Shown piece after piece: positions 17,336-26,533 of a stretch of 64,000 nucleotides of DNA (within the stretch, counting starts at the first letter, position 1; the number at the start of each line of letters is the position of its first letter). This DNA comes from Ralstonia sp. TCR112. GTDB lineage: Bacteria > Pseudomonadota > Gammaproteobacteria > Burkholderiales > Burkholderiaceae. The notes below the pieces were generated by a model. The model saw only the letters and a list, made by a program, of their open reading frames with translations. It made no database searches and was not told the DNA's origin. Location: contig NZ_VOSS01000018.1 in NCBI RefSeq assembly GCF_007997035.1, positions 25,621-89,620 of the forward strand, given 5' to 3'. Made by a program: the position numbers and the translations under genes.

Positions 17336-18970
17336 TCAGGCTGCCACGGCCTCGCCGCGGGCACGGGCCTTGCGCGCCGCACGGATCATCTCGCTGGCCT
17401 TCTCCGCAATCATGATCGTCGGCGAGTTGGTATTGCCCGAGGTAATCGTCGGCATGACGGAGGCGTCCACCACCCGCAGGCCGTCGATGCCGCGCACGCG
17501 CAGCTGCGCATCGACCACCGCGTTTGCATCGTCGGCGCGGCCCATGCGGCACGTGCCGACCGGGTGGAAGATGGTCGTGCCGATTTCTCCGGCCGCGCGC
17601 GCGAGTTCTTCGTCGGTCTGGAACGCCGAGCCGGGCAGATACTCCTCGGGCTTGTATTGCGCCAAGGCCGGCTGCGCGACGATGCGGCGCGTGAGCCGCA
17701 GCGAATCGGCCGCGACCTTGCGGTCTTCCTCTGTGGACAAGTAGTTCGGCGCGATGGCCGGCGCCGCAAACGGATCGGCGGACGTGACATGCACCGTGCC
17801 GCGCGACGTAGGCCGCAGGTTGCACACGCTCGCGGTAAACGCATTGAACGCGTGCAGCGGATCGCCGAACTTATCGAGCGACAGCGGCTGCACGTGGTAT
17901 TCCACATCGGGCCGCGACACATGCGGATTCGAGCGCGCAAACACGCCGAGCTGCGAGGGCGCCATGCTCATCGGCCCGCTCTGATTGAACGCGTACTGCA
18001 TGCCGATGAGGGCCTTGCCCCACCAGTTGGAGGCGCGCGTGTTGAGCGTGGGCACACCGTTCACCTTCACCACGCTGCGCAGCTGCAGGTGGTCCTGCAG
18101 GTTTTCTCCGACGCCCGGCAACGCCTGGCGCACCGGAATGCCGAGCGCCTGCAGACGCTCCGGCTGCCCAATGCCGGCCAGCTCCAGCAATTGCGGCGAG
18201 TTGACCGCGCCCGCTGACAGGATCACCTCTTCGCGCGCGGCCACGGTGTAGTCCTGTCCTGCCCCGCGATACGTCACGCCCGTGCAGCGCTTGCCGTCAA
18301 ACGTCAGCGCCCGCGCCTGCGCGCCCGTCACGATGGTCAGGTTGGGCCGCTGCGACGCCGGGCGCAGAAAACCCTTGGCCGTGTTCCAGCGGATACCGCG
18401 CTTCTGGTTGACCTCGAAGTAACCGACGCCGAAGTTGTCGCCGCGGTTGAAGTCGCTCGTGCGCGGGATGCCCGCTTGCACAGCCGCTTCGATGAAGGTC
18501 TCCAGCACCTGCCAGTGCAGGCGTTGCGGCTCGACGCGCCATTCGCCGCTCGCGCCGTGCCATTCGTTCGCGCCGCCGTGATGGTTTTCACTGGCCTTGA
18601 ACAGCGGCAGCACCGCATCCCACTTCCAGGAATCATCACCGGTGATGGCCGCCCAGCCGTCGTAATCCTCGCGCTGGCCGCGCATGTAGATCATGCCGTT
18701 GATCGACGAGCAGCCTCCCAGCACCCGGCCGCGCGGATACCCCAGCGAGCGGCCGTTCAGCCCGGGCTCTTCGCGCGTGCGATACAGCCAATCGGTGCGC
18801 GGATTGCCGATGCAATAAAGATAGCCGACGGGGATGTGGATCCAGTGGTAATCGTCCTTGCCGCCCGCTTCGAGCAGCAGGACCGAAACGTCGGGGTCGC
18901 GGGTCAGCCGGTTGGCGAGGACGCAGCCTGCGGAGCCTGCGCCGATGATGATGTAGTCGTAGGTGTCCAT
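17336..18970 (-). CDS. GMC-family FAD oxidoreductase (choline/alcohol dehydrogenase-like)
   Basis: A 544-residue flavoprotein. The FAD-binding start is DYIIIGAGSAGCVLANRLTR, GMC signature 1 is seen as YPRGRVLGGCSSINGMIYMR, and signature 2 as SAGAVNSPQLLELAGIG. The C-terminal GTCRMGRADDANAVVD and SGNTNSPTIMIAEKA contain the catalytic His/Asn region. Family members oxidise alcohols such as choline, aliphatic alcohols or polyethylene glycol; no betaine gene is near, so an alcohol dehydrogenase role is more likely. It may form a unit with the hydrolase upstream on the same strand (66 bases apart). Confidence 0.92.
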   Translation of the reverse strand: MDTYDYIIIGAGSAGCVLANRLTRDPDVSVLLLEAGGKDDYHWIHIPVGYLYCIGNPRTDWLYRTREEPGLNGRSLGYPRGRVLGGCSSINGMIYMRGQREDYDGWAAITGDDSWKWDAVLPLFKASENHHGGANEWHGASGEWRVEPQRLHWQVLETFIEAAVQAGIPRTSDFNRGDNFGVGYFEVNQKRGIRWNTAKGFLRPASQRPNLTIVTGAQARALTFDGKRCTGVTYRGAGQDYTVAAREEVILSAGAVNSPQLLELAGIGQPERLQALGIPVRQALPGVGENLQDHLQLRSVVKVNGVPTLNTRASNWWGKALIGMQYAFNQSGPMSMAPSQLGVFARSNPHVSRPDVEYHVQPLSLDKFGDPLHAFNAFTASVCNLRPTSRGTVHVTSADPFAAPAIAPNYLSTEEDRKVAADSLRLTRRIVAQPALAQYKPEEYLPGSAFQTDEELARAAGEIGTTIFHPVGTCRMGRADDANAVVDAQLRVRGIDGLRVVDASVMPTITSGNTNSPTIMIAEKASEMIRAARKARARGEAVAA

Positions 18971-19036
18971 GTCTCCGTGCTTCTTTCCTTGGTGTTATTG
19001 GTTTTTGTTTTTATGGTGCAACCAATTCACTTCAAA

Positions 19037-19906
19037 TCAAATCCGCGAAGCCAGCCACTCCGTCATCTTTCCAAATACCTCGCTACGCAGCGGTTCGGCT
19101 TCGTTGAAGATCTCGTGATACCCGTTGTCGAACCATGCCAACGTCCGCAAATCTTCCGGCGCATTCGCATAGAAATCGCGGCTGCCGGAGGGATCGACAA
19201 TCGCATCCGCGCCTCCAGCCATCAGCAGCATCGGCGCTTCCAGGCGCGGCGCATCCTGCTGCGCCTGCGTGATCGCATTGAGCATGAACTCCAGCAATGA
19301 TGCGCTGATCGTGCTTTGCACCAGCGGGTCTGCACGATAGGCGGCAGCGACGCTGGGATCGTGCGAAAGCTTGGCCGGATCAACGGGATTGGGCACCGGC
19401 AACCGCGGCGCGATGGCGGAGAGAATCCCCCGCACGATGCCCGTTCCGGGCGGCAATTTCACGCGCAACGCGGGCGATGACAGCAGCACGCCACGCACGG
19501 GGCGGATACGCGCGGTGGTGAAGCGCGCGACGATCAACCCGCCCATGCTGTGGCCAAGGACGAACGGCATCTCGTGCCATTCGGCGACGACGGCATCGAC
19601 GATTTCTGCGAGATCGGTGAGGTAGTTGTCTTGCGCGTCGAGCGCCATGCGCGGGCCGCCGCTCTTGCCGTGGCCGCGCAGGTCGAAGGCCCGTACGCGC
19701 AGGCCAAGGTCGGTGAGCACCTTGGCCACATGTGGATAGCGGCCGCTGTGTTCGGCCATGCCGTGAACGAGGATGACGGTACCGCGAGGTTCGCCCATGT
19801 CGGGCACGGGCAACCACGTGCGGACCAGCAGTTCAGTGCCGTCCTTCATGCGCTGGCGGCTTTCCAGCGCTGGATGGGCGGTGACCTGAGCGGGGGCTTG
19901 CGTCAT
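19037..19906 (-). CDS. Alpha/beta hydrolase, monoacylglycerol-lipase-like
   Basis: A 289-residue serine hydrolase of the Hydrolase_4 (lysophospholipase/monoglyceride lipase) group. VILVHGMAEHSGRYPHVAK is the oxyanion region, FVLGHSMGGLIVARF holds the nucleophile Ser, GGADAIVDPSGSRDFY the acidic residue and FDNGYHEIFNE the catalytic His. The start MTQAPAQV is chosen by the strong AGGAGGAGA ribosome site just upstream; an in-frame codon 21 residues earlier is less likely. Probably cytoplasmic, acting on lipids or esters. Confidence 0.9.
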   Translation of the reverse strand: MTQAPAQVTAHPALESRQRMKDGTELLVRTWLPVPDMGEPRGTVILVHGMAEHSGRYPHVAKVLTDLGLRVRAFDLRGHGKSGGPRMALDAQDNYLTDLAEIVDAVVAEWHEMPFVLGHSMGGLIVARFTTARIRPVRGVLLSSPALRVKLPPGTGIVRGILSAIAPRLPVPNPVDPAKLSHDPSVAAAYRADPLVQSTISASLLEFMLNAITQAQQDAPRLEAPMLLMAGGADAIVDPSGSRDFYANAPEDLRTLAWFDNGYHEIFNEAEPLRSEVFGKMTEWLASRI

Positions 19907-19981
19907 CGGCGTCTCCTCCTTGGGTTGCCAGATTGTGGCATAGACGCCGCCTGCCGCAATCTGCGTCAATAGAGCGGCCCG

Positions 19982-20449
19982 TCAGTGGCAGCAGGCGTCG
20001 GGGTCGGAGTCGGGGCCGCCTTCCCCGTCCTCGCCGGCCACGCGCTGGAGGATCGGGCAATCAGGCAGGTCATCACCGTGGCAGGCGTTGGCAAGCGTCA
20101 TGAGCGTGTCGCGCATGCTTTGCAGCTCGCTGATGCGCGCATCGAGGTCGGCCACGTGGCGCAGGGTCACGGCTTTCACGTCGGCGCTGGCGCGTTCGCG
20201 GTCGTTCCATAACGACAGCAGCGTGCGAATCTCTTCCAGCGAGAAACCCAGCGAGCGCGACCTGTGGATAAACCGCAGCACATGCAACGCCCGCGCGTCG
20301 TACATGCGGTAGTTGCCTTCGGTGCGCGGGCTCGGCGGCAGCAGGCCGATGCTTTCGTAGTAACGGATCATCTTGGCCGACACGCCGCTGGCCTTCGCGG
20401 CCTCGCCAATGTTGACCGGTCCTTTGTCGACGAGATGAGTGCGCGTCAT
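19982..20449 (-). CDS. cueR: CueR, Cu(I)-responsive MerR-family activator
   Basis: A 155-residue MerR regulator. [20 protein letters not shown] is the winged helix-turn-helix, followed by the long dimer helix and a metal loop [11 protein letters not shown] with the Cys-x7-Cys pair typical of CueR. The last residues (DACCH) add a further Cys pair and His, an occasional CueR feature. The ATG overlaps the copA stop (ATGA), so copA and cueR are co-transcribed and cueR is autoregulated through the copA promoter. Predicted targets are the two CueR boxes at 22707 and 22748. Confidence 0.93.
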   Translation of the reverse strand: MTRTHLVDKGPVNIGEAAKASGVSAKMIRYYESIGLLPPSPRTEGNYRMYDARALHVLRFIHRSRSLGFSLEEIRTLLSLWNDRERASADVKAVTLRHVADLDARISELQSMRDTLMTLANACHGDDLPDCPILQRVAGEDGEGGPDSDPDACCH

Positions 20450-22668
20450 GCGTTGTCTCCGGTGGCGCGCCAGCGGCGCAGCATCAGCGCATTGGTGACC
20501 ACGCTCACGCTGGAGAACGCCATGGCCGCGCCGGCAAATGTCGGGTTCAGCAAGCCGAATGCCGCCAGCGGAATGCCCACCACGTTATAGATGAACGCCC
20601 AGAACAGGTTCTGGCGGATCTTGGCGACGGTGCGGCGCGAGAGGTCCAGCGCGTCGCTCACCAGACGCGGCTCGCCGCGCATGAGCGTGATGCCGGCGGC
20701 CTGCATCGCCACATCGGTGCCTGTGGCCATGGCGATGCCGACATCGGCCGCAGCCAGCGCCGGCGCGTCGTTGATGCCATCGCCGACCATCGCCACCACA
20801 TGGCCGCCCTTCTGCCATGCCGTCACGCGCGCGGCCTTGTCTTGCGGCAGCACTTGCGCGGCCACTTCATCGATGCCAAGTGCCTGCGCCACGCTGCGCG
20901 CCGCACCAGCGTTGTCGCCAGTCACAAGCGCGGTGCGCACGCCGCGCGCCTGCAGCGCGGACACGGCTTCCTTCGCGCCGGGCTTCAGCGCATCGCCAAA
21001 GGCAATCAGCCCGCGCAGCTGCACGCCGCTTTCGTCACGCTGCGCAAGCCACGAGACGGTGTTGCCTTGCGCCTCCAGCGCATCGGCGCGCGCTTGCAAT
21101 GCGCTGCGATCGAGTCCCAGTTCATCCATCCACCGCGCGTTGCCGAGTTGCAGCGACGCGCCATTCACGATGCCGCGCGTGCCGCGTCCGGCCAGCACTT
21201 CGGGCGATTGCGCGGGCGTGACAGCGCGACCGCGCTCCTTGGCATAGTCGCGCGTGGCTTGTGCCAGCGGGTGCGTGTTCTCGGCCTGCAGCGCGGCAAG
21301 CTGGTCGAGCAGCGTGTCGGCGTCAATGCCGGGTGCCGCCTCCACCGCCGTGACGCGCGGCTGGCCGACGGTAAGCGTGCCCGTCTTGTCGAAGACGACG
21401 AAATCGACTTGTTGGGCGCGCTCCAGCGCCTGCGCATCGGCAATGAGAATGCCCCGCCGCGCGCCCGCACCCGTGCCGGCCATGATGGCGGACGGCGTGG
21501 CAAGGCCGAGCGCGCACGGGCAAGCGATCACCAGCACCGCGACGGCGTTCACGATGGCCGTCTCCCAACCCGCGCCAGCGATGAACCAACCCGCCAGCGT
21601 CAGCAACGCCGCCACCAGGACCGCCGGCACGAAGATGGCGCTCACGCGGTCGACCAGTTGCTGGATCGGCGGCTTGGCGGCCTGCGCGTCTTCTACGAGG
21701 CGGATGATGCGCGAGAGCATCGTGTCTGCGCCGATGGCCGTGGTGCGCACGAGCAGCACGCCGTCGGTGGCGATGGCACCGGCGGTCACGCGGTCGCCTT
21801 CGCGCTTGGGCACGGGCAGGCTTTCGCCGGTCAGCATGGATTCATCGACGTGGCTCGCGCCTTCCAGCACCACCGCATCCACGGGGATGCGTTCACCGGC
21901 GCGCACGGACACCACATCGCCGACGCGCACGTGGGCGACGGGGGTATCGCGCAGCGTGCCGTCGGCACCGCGCACGCGAGCGGTGTCGGGGCGCAGCGCC
22001 TGCAGAGCGCGGATGGCCTGGGCAGTCTGGCGCTTGGCACGCACTTCCAGCCACTTGCCGAGCCGCACCAGCGTGATGACCACGGCGGCGCTTTCGAAGT
22101 ACAGGTGCGGCGCGTGGTGCATCCCCTCCGCCCCGGCGCGCCACCACAGCCACAGCGACAGCCCATACGCCGCCGACGTGCCAAGCGCCACCAGCAGATC
22201 CATATTGCCGGCGCCCGCACGGAGCGCCTTCCAGCCCGCTTTGTAGAAGCGCGCACCAATGACGAACTGCACCGGCGTCGCCAGCAGCCATTGCACCCAG
22301 GCCGGCAGCATCCAGTCGCCGCCGAACCAGCCGGCGATCATCGGCAACACCAGCGGCACAGACAGCGCGGCGGCAATCCACACGGGGCCGGCACCGTCCC
22401 AGAAGTCGGGTTCGGCAGCAGCGGGCGCGGCAGTTTCGTCGGAAGCGACGCGCGCCTCATAGCCGGCAGCGGTGACGGCGGCGACCAGCGCATCGCGGGC
22501 CGCACCGCCCTGTACGCGGGCACGCTCGGTCGCGAGATTCACGCTCGCTTCGGTCACGCCCGGCACGGCGCGGAGGGCACGCTCGACGCGGCCCGCACAG
22601 GCGGCGCAGGTCATCCCGCTGATCTCCAGATCGGTAGAGGCCACGTCGGCAAGGCTGGCGGCAGTCAT
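20446..22668 (-). CDS. copA: CopA, Cu(I)-exporting P1B-type ATPase
   Basis: A 740-residue inner-membrane pump. It has one N-terminal heavy-metal domain (GMTCAAC, Cys 21 and 24), eight predicted helices, the CPC transport motif ([18 protein letters not shown]), the phosphorylation motif DKTGTLT and the hinge [10 protein letters not shown]. These define a Cu+/Ag+ exporter. The ATG at 22668 is preferred; the longer frame runs through the promoter. It is divergent from copZ and coupled to cueR by a four-base overlap. Confidence 0.96.
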   Translation of the reverse strand: MTAASLADVASTDLEISGMTCAACAGRVERALRAVPGVTEASVNLATERARVQGGAARDALVAAVTAAGYEARVASDETAAPAAAEPDFWDGAGPVWIAAALSVPLVLPMIAGWFGGDWMLPAWVQWLLATPVQFVIGARFYKAGWKALRAGAGNMDLLVALGTSAAYGLSLWLWWRAGAEGMHHAPHLYFESAAVVITLVRLGKWLEVRAKRQTAQAIRALQALRPDTARVRGADGTLRDTPVAHVRVGDVVSVRAGERIPVDAVVLEGASHVDESMLTGESLPVPKREGDRVTAGAIATDGVLLVRTTAIGADTMLSRIIRLVEDAQAAKPPIQQLVDRVSAIFVPAVLVAALLTLAGWFIAGAGWETAIVNAVAVLVIACPCALGLATPSAIMAGTGAGARRGILIADAQALERAQQVDFVVFDKTGTLTVGQPRVTAVEAAPGIDADTLLDQLAALQAENTHPLAQATRDYAKERGRAVTPAQSPEVLAGRGTRGIVNGASLQLGNARWMDELGLDRSALQARADALEAQGNTVSWLAQRDESGVQLRGLIAFGDALKPGAKEAVSALQARGVRTALVTGDNAGAARSVAQALGIDEVAAQVLPQDKAARVTAWQKGGHVVAMVGDGINDAPALAAADVGIAMATGTDVAMQAAGITLMRGEPRLVSDALDLSRRTVAKIRQNLFWAFIYNVVGIPLAAFGLLNPTFAGAAMAFSSVSVVTNALMLRRWRATGDNA

Positions 22669-22706
22669 GGAAGCGTCCGTTTTGAAGGAGATGGCAGTCA
22701 GCCTAG

Positions 22707-22727
22707 ACCTTCCCATCTTGGTAAGGT
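22707..22727 (-). promoter_or_regulatory. CueR box and promoter of copA-cueR
   Basis: A near-perfect dyad (ACCTTCCC ... GGTAAGGT) fits the CueR operator. On the minus strand it lies between a -35 TTGACC and a -10 TAGGCT separated by 19 bases, the over-long spacer that MerR-family activators correct. Confidence 0.85.
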
Positions 22728-22747
22728 CAAGCGCCATTTTACGCTTG

Positions 22748-22768
22748 CGCTTCCCACGATGGGAAGGT
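22748..22768 (+). promoter_or_regulatory. CueR box and promoter of copZ
   Basis: A second dyad (CTTCCCA ... TGGGAAGG) sits between -35 TTGCGC (22745-22750) and -10 CATACT (22770-22775), again with a 19-base spacer. It drives copZ, so CueR should activate both divergent arms. Confidence 0.8.
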
Positions 22769-22814
22769 TCATACTGCTGCCGTGATTCACCCTTCCCTCT
22801 TTCAGGAGCCAACC

Positions 22815-23027
22815 ATGACGACGTCTTCCACGACCTTTTCCGTGACGGGCATGAGCTGCGGCCACTGCGTATCGGCCGTCACGCGGGCGGTGCAGCAGGT
22901 CGATGCCGGCGCCAATGTGCAGGTCGACCTCGACAAGCAGACCGTGGCCGTCACCAGCGGCGCCGGCGCCGATGCGGTCAAGGCTGCCATTGAGCAAGCC
23001 GGCTACCCGGTCAAAGCTTCCGCCTGA
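22815..23027 (+). CDS. copZ: CopZ-like copper chaperone
   Basis: A 70-residue heavy-metal-associated domain protein with the metal site GMSCGHC (Cys-x2-Cys) near residues 12-18. It should carry Cu(I) in the cytoplasm and hand it to CopA. The start MTTSSTTF follows an AGGAG site. It is transcribed away from copA from its own CueR-type promoter. A strong hairpin terminator follows. Confidence 0.93.
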   Translation: MTTSSTTFSVTGMSCGHCVSAVTRAVQQVDAGANVQVDLDKQTVAVTSGAGADAVKAAIEQAGYPVKASA

Positions 23028-23044
23028 GCCGGGCGGTGGCAACA

Positions 23045-23075
23045 AAAAAGGCGTGCCGCTGTGGCACGCCTTTTT
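23045..23075. terminator. Bidirectional Rho-independent terminator
   Basis: A 13-bp stem (AAAAAGGCGTGCC and its complement) with a five-base loop separates the convergent copZ and ompW genes. A-run and T-run allow use in both directions. Confidence 0.92.
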
Positions 23076-23091
23076 GTTTGCGCGGAAGCGC

Positions 23092-23820
23092 TTAGAAGCG
23101 GTAGCCGACGTTCAGGAAGGTCACGACCGGGTTGATCTTGATCTTCGCTTCGCTCTGGATGTGCACGCCGTTGATCAGCGTGGTGTCGATCTTGGCCGTG
23201 GTCTTCAGCGGCAGATAGGACACCGACAAGCCAACGAACCAATCCTTGGTGATGGCGTAGGTCGCGCCCACGTTCAGCACCGGATTCAGCGAGCTGTCGG
23301 TCGTCACATTGCTCTTGCTGCCCGGCGTGCCGCGGCCCAGGACCTGGTTCTGGAAAGCGCTGCTGGTGATCTTCTCGTCGGAGAACCACGTGTAGTTCAG
23401 GCCGGCGCCGACATACGGACGGAACTTGCTGTCCGCACTGAAGAAGTACCACTTGGCCAGCACGGCCGGGCTCCATTGCTTGGCCGAACCGATTTCGCCA
23501 TAGCCGGAGAACGAGCCGGTGCCTTCAATCTTGTGGCGCGGCGGCAGACCACCCACCAGTTCGACGGCGATGTTGTCGGTGAAGAAGTGTGTAAAGGCGA
23601 GACCGACGGTGTCGGCTTCCTTGATCTTCGCGCCGGTGTTCGGCACCGATTGATTGACGGGTGCGCCGCCAACGCTGTTGACGAACAGCGGGTCGCTCGA
23701 GCTATTCGGCATCACGCGGAACCAGCCGAGGCTGACGATGTTGCTGCCGGCAGCCTGTGCGTGTGCGGCGGTGGCGAGGATCATCCCGGCGGCGGCCGCC
23801 AGTGCTTTTTTATAGGCCAT
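23092..23820 (-). CDS. ompW: OmpW-family outer-membrane protein
   Basis: A 242-residue beta-barrel protein. The signal peptide (MAYKKALAAAAGMILATAAH, cut after AQA) is followed by repeated amphipathic strands such as ADTVGLAFTHFFTDNIAVEL and FRPYVGAGLNYTWF, which is the OmpW hallmark, and ends in the C-terminal Phe signal (NVGYRF) for BAM insertion. OmpW proteins form small hydrophobic channels. It is preceded by a 200-base spacer with no other evident feature. Confidence 0.92.
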   Translation of the reverse strand: MAYKKALAAAAGMILATAAHAQAAGSNIVSLGWFRVMPNSSSDPLFVNSVGGAPVNQSVPNTGAKIKEADTVGLAFTHFFTDNIAVELVGGLPPRHKIEGTGSFSGYGEIGSAKQWSPAVLAKWYFFSADSKFRPYVGAGLNYTWFSDEKITSSAFQNQVLGRGTPGSKSNVTTDSSLNPVLNVGATYAITKDWFVGLSVSYLPLKTTAKIDTTLINGVHIQSEAKIKINPVVTFLNVGYRF

Positions 23821-24024
23821 CTCTGTATGTGCTCCTGTGTCAGACGCATCCGATACAAACGCATTTCATACGTTTGCGGTGCGTTCTACGTCTCCTCCCA
23901 GGTGGAAGGGATGGCCATTATCCCGTGTGATTGCCTTGGCTAGAACCCTTTTTCTAGAGGTTTTCTGTTACAAGCGGCGCGCTCCATCGGCCTGCAGCGG
24001 GCGTCTTCGGCACATGCCCGATTT

Positions 24025-25026
24025 TTAAACAGACCTGGACTTGGACAGCGCGAGCACGCACGCGGCAAGATCCCACAGGGCACTGCCGACGCTTTTGAAC
24101 ACCACCGGCGACACCGGCGCGGGCTGCGTAAGTGTGTCCGGCGGCGCGTCGACGCACTGTTGTAACGGCCGCACACGCGACCACGGCACGCCAGCCTGCA
24201 GCAGGTCGCCAGCCTCGGCTTCCAGGTCGACAAGGGTGTCGGCATATAGGCGATCAACCGCCGCGGCGTGCACACACAGGCGCGGCGGCAGCTCGGCCAT
24301 GTCGGGCCGAAACGCGCCAACGGCGGCGATGAAGTGATGTGCGCCCCACGCATAGCCCGCAGGTTGCCCTGGATCGCCCAAGTCAGGAAGCACCGGTTGC
24401 GAGGACGGTGTGGCGGTAATCACCAGCGACGTCTGCGGCAATGCCGCGCGGGCCGCATCCGCCACGCCGGCCGCATCACCGCCTGCCAGCGCGGTGGCGT
24501 CCATGCCCAGAGCGCGTGCGTAGTACGCCAGCCCATCGGCGCTGCCAGCCGTGCGCGCGACGATGGTGACGCGTCGCGTGCCCAGCCCGAAGCGGAAGGC
24601 TTCCAGGTGCGCACGCGCTTGGGCTCCGGCCCCGATCAGCAGCAGATCCCCCGCCGGCTCAGGTGCCAGCAAGCGCGCCGCCAGCAACGACACGGCGGCG
24701 GTGCGGTGCGCGGTCACGGTCGGGCCATCGAGCATCAGCCGGCGCTCGCCGGTACGGGCATCCATCACCACGACCTCGCCGTGAATGGCTGGCAAGCCTT
24801 GGCCAGGGTTGTGCGGGTGCACGGTGATCAACTTGGTGATGGCGATGTCGGCATTGGACGCCGGCATTAGCAGCAGACTGCCGCCGCCCGCCACGGGCAT
24901 CACAAGACGCGCCGGCGCTTGGGCGCGGCCTGCGCGTGCATCGCGCAACACCTGGGCGATGGCATCGGCCAACGCAGCGTAAGGCAGGCGGGCTGCCGTG
25001 GTGGCAGCGTCGAGGGTCTCCAGCAT
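24025..25026 (-). CDS. Ornithine cyclodeaminase/mu-crystallin family protein
   Basis: A 333-residue NAD(P)-dependent protein. The Rossmann motif is LLLIGAGAQARAHLEAFRFG (about residues 130-150), with the N-terminal substrate region ARLVMPVAGGGSLLLMPAS. The wording AQARAHLEA and the AFRPDMAELP segment fit the delta1-pyrroline-2-carboxylate / piperideine-2-carboxylate reductase branch (DpkA-like activity in a mu-crystallin fold) better than true ornithine cyclodeaminase. The ATG at 25026 (MLETLDAATT) is chosen by family length. Confidence 0.85.
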   Translation of the reverse strand: MLETLDAATTAARLPYAALADAIAQVLRDARAGRAQAPARLVMPVAGGGSLLLMPASNADIAITKLITVHPHNPGQGLPAIHGEVVVMDARTGERRLMLDGPTVTAHRTAAVSLLAARLLAPEPAGDLLLIGAGAQARAHLEAFRFGLGTRRVTIVARTAGSADGLAYYARALGMDATALAGGDAAGVADAARAALPQTSLVITATPSSQPVLPDLGDPGQPAGYAWGAHHFIAAVGAFRPDMAELPPRLCVHAAAVDRLYADTLVDLEAEAGDLLQAGVPWSRVRPLQQCVDAPPDTLTQPAPVSPVVFKSVGSALWDLAACVLALSKSRSV

Positions 25027-25060
25027 CGGGCTCCCGCAGCGGAAGAAACGTCGGACAGAC

Positions 25061-25825
25061 TTATGCAGCGGCGCGGCGCGGCGGCGGTGTGCGGCGCGTG
25101 AGCAATCCCGCGCTGATGAGCAGCTGCGCAGCGGCGTAGCTCCACCAGATCGCCAACTCATGGTCGGTGAACGGAAAGACGAACACGCTGATGCCGATCA
25201 TCGCGTCGGAAGCCGCAAAGGCCAGTGCGCCCCAGGCCGTCAGCGGCCCCGGCAGGCGCGCCAGCAATGCCGCGCACACCATCGCCGACAGCACGACCAT
25301 GTAGGCAATCACCGGCCCCTTCAGCTCGCCCAGGCCCGGCCAGTACCACAGCAACATGCCGATGGCCACGCCGATCATCACACCCACGCCGACCATGCGG
25401 AGGGCCGACGACGCCCCGCGCAGCCCAATCAGCACCCGCAGATAGCACAGATGTGCCAGCAGGAAACAGCCCAGCCCGGCCATGAACGAGAACGCGAACC
25501 CCGGCAGAGCGAGCCACAGATCCCCGAACGCGGAAAAGACCATGGCGCCGATCAGCCAGCGCCGCTCACGCGGAATCTCGTGCAGCGAGGCGGCGCGTGC
25601 CAGCAGCAACGCCATCAGCATCTTCCACAGCGGCTGCGCGACGATACGGCCGACCAGCGGCGTGCCCGGCGGGACTTCCACGGCCACCATGGTCAGCATG
25701 CCGCCGTAGGTGACGCCCGCCACTGCCGCAGCCACCCACCACGCGCGAACCCGTGCCGGCATGCCGTAGCCGCCTGACAGATGCGCCGGCGCGTGCGCCG
25801 GATGCGTGGTGTGTCCGTCAACCAT
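25061..25825 (-). CDS. Lysoplasmalogenase (YhhN/TMEM86 family)
   Basis: A 254-residue inner-membrane protein with about eight hydrophobic helices. YhhN motifs are visible: AQPLWKMLMALLL, MVFSAFGDLWLALPG, FLLAHLCYL, GPVIAYMVVLSAMV and AFAASDAMIG. The family hydrolyses the vinyl-ether bond of lysoplasmalogens in animals; the bacterial role is less clear. A GGGAG ribosome site precedes the ATG. The N-terminal 20 residues are His-rich and could be dispensable. The cyclodeaminase-like gene follows on the same strand. Confidence 0.82.
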   Translation of the reverse strand: MVDGHTTHPAHAPAHLSGGYGMPARVRAWWVAAAVAGVTYGGMLTMVAVEVPPGTPLVGRIVAQPLWKMLMALLLARAASLHEIPRERRWLIGAMVFSAFGDLWLALPGFAFSFMAGLGCFLLAHLCYLRVLIGLRGASSALRMVGVGVMIGVAIGMLLWYWPGLGELKGPVIAYMVVLSAMVCAALLARLPGPLTAWGALAFAASDAMIGISVFVFPFTDHELAIWWSYAAAQLLISAGLLTRRTPPPRRAAA

Positions 25826-25918
25826 CGTGGTCTCCCGCCCAAGACAGGCGTTTCATATCAGCAAAGTAAGGTCGGTTTGCAGCGTGACACGCCGCGCACC
25901 CTGGCGCAAGGCGCGAAT

Positions 25919-26395
25919 CTACCCACCGAGGTGGGATAGCGGCAAGGCGCCATCCCGCTTCAAGGCCGTCAATACGATATTGGAACGGACATTGTCCACA
26001 CCCGGCACGCGCATCAGTTTGCGCATGACGAATTCCGACAACGCCGGCAGATCGGGCACCACCACGCGCAACATGTAATCGGCATCACCCGCCACGGAGT
26101 AGCACTCCTGCACCGCGTCGAGCAGGCTGATCTCTTCGCGAAAGCGTTCGACGATGGCGTCGCCGTGGTGCGCCAGCTTGACGCTCGCGAACACCGTCAC
26201 GCCCAGCCCCAGCCCCGTCGGCGAGAGCACCACCCGGTAGCCCTCGATCACGCCTTCCGATTCAAGCCGCGCCAGGCGCCGCCCGACCTGGCTGGCCGAC
26301 AGGTGAACCTGTTCCGAGAGCTGCTGATGCGTCGCACGCCCATCGCGCTGAAGGGCCGCCAGCAGGGCCAGATCGAAGGTATCAAGCGAAATCAT
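25919..26395 (-). CDS. Lrp/AsnC-family transcriptional regulator
   Basis: A 158-residue feast/famine regulator: helix-turn-helix THQQLSEQVHLSASQVGRRL, then the RAM ligand domain (SVKLAHHGDAIVERF and the AGDADYMLRVVVPD core). Two ATG codons lie six bases apart; AGGAG ends six bases before the one at 26395 but directly touches the other, so 26395 is the start. It is divergent from phhA and is likely the regulator of phenylalanine hydroxylation, with phenylalanine or tyrosine as effector. Confidence 0.9.
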   Translation of the reverse strand: MISLDTFDLALLAALQRDGRATHQQLSEQVHLSASQVGRRLARLESEGVIEGYRVVLSPTGLGLGVTVFASVKLAHHGDAIVERFREEISLLDAVQECYSVAGDADYMLRVVVPDLPALSEFVMRKLMRVPGVDNVRSNIVLTALKRDGALPLSHLGG

Positions 26396-26533
26396 GCACA
26401 TCTCCTGCGTTTACAGGCAGCATTTTGCACGATCTCCGCAGACAAGGCGCAATGGATCTTTGTTTTGCGGCCAAGCCGCGTGCCGCCCCCAATACACTGG
26501 CCGGACCCTGATTGCACGAGATCGACATTACAA

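Noticed and set aside
15942..17744. A 600-codon open frame spanning livF, livG and the end of the GMC gene on the other strand
   Set aside because: It crosses several well-supported genes and promoters and has no recognisable domain.
20800..22785. A 661-codon open frame antisense to copA
   Set aside because: Same reasoning: copA is certain, and the antisense product is low-complexity Arg/His/Gln-rich.
26165..26533. An in-frame 5' extension of phhA by 123 codons
   Set aside because: It overlaps the divergent lrp gene and has no similarity to hydroxylase N-termini; MAIATNA at 26534 fits the family length.
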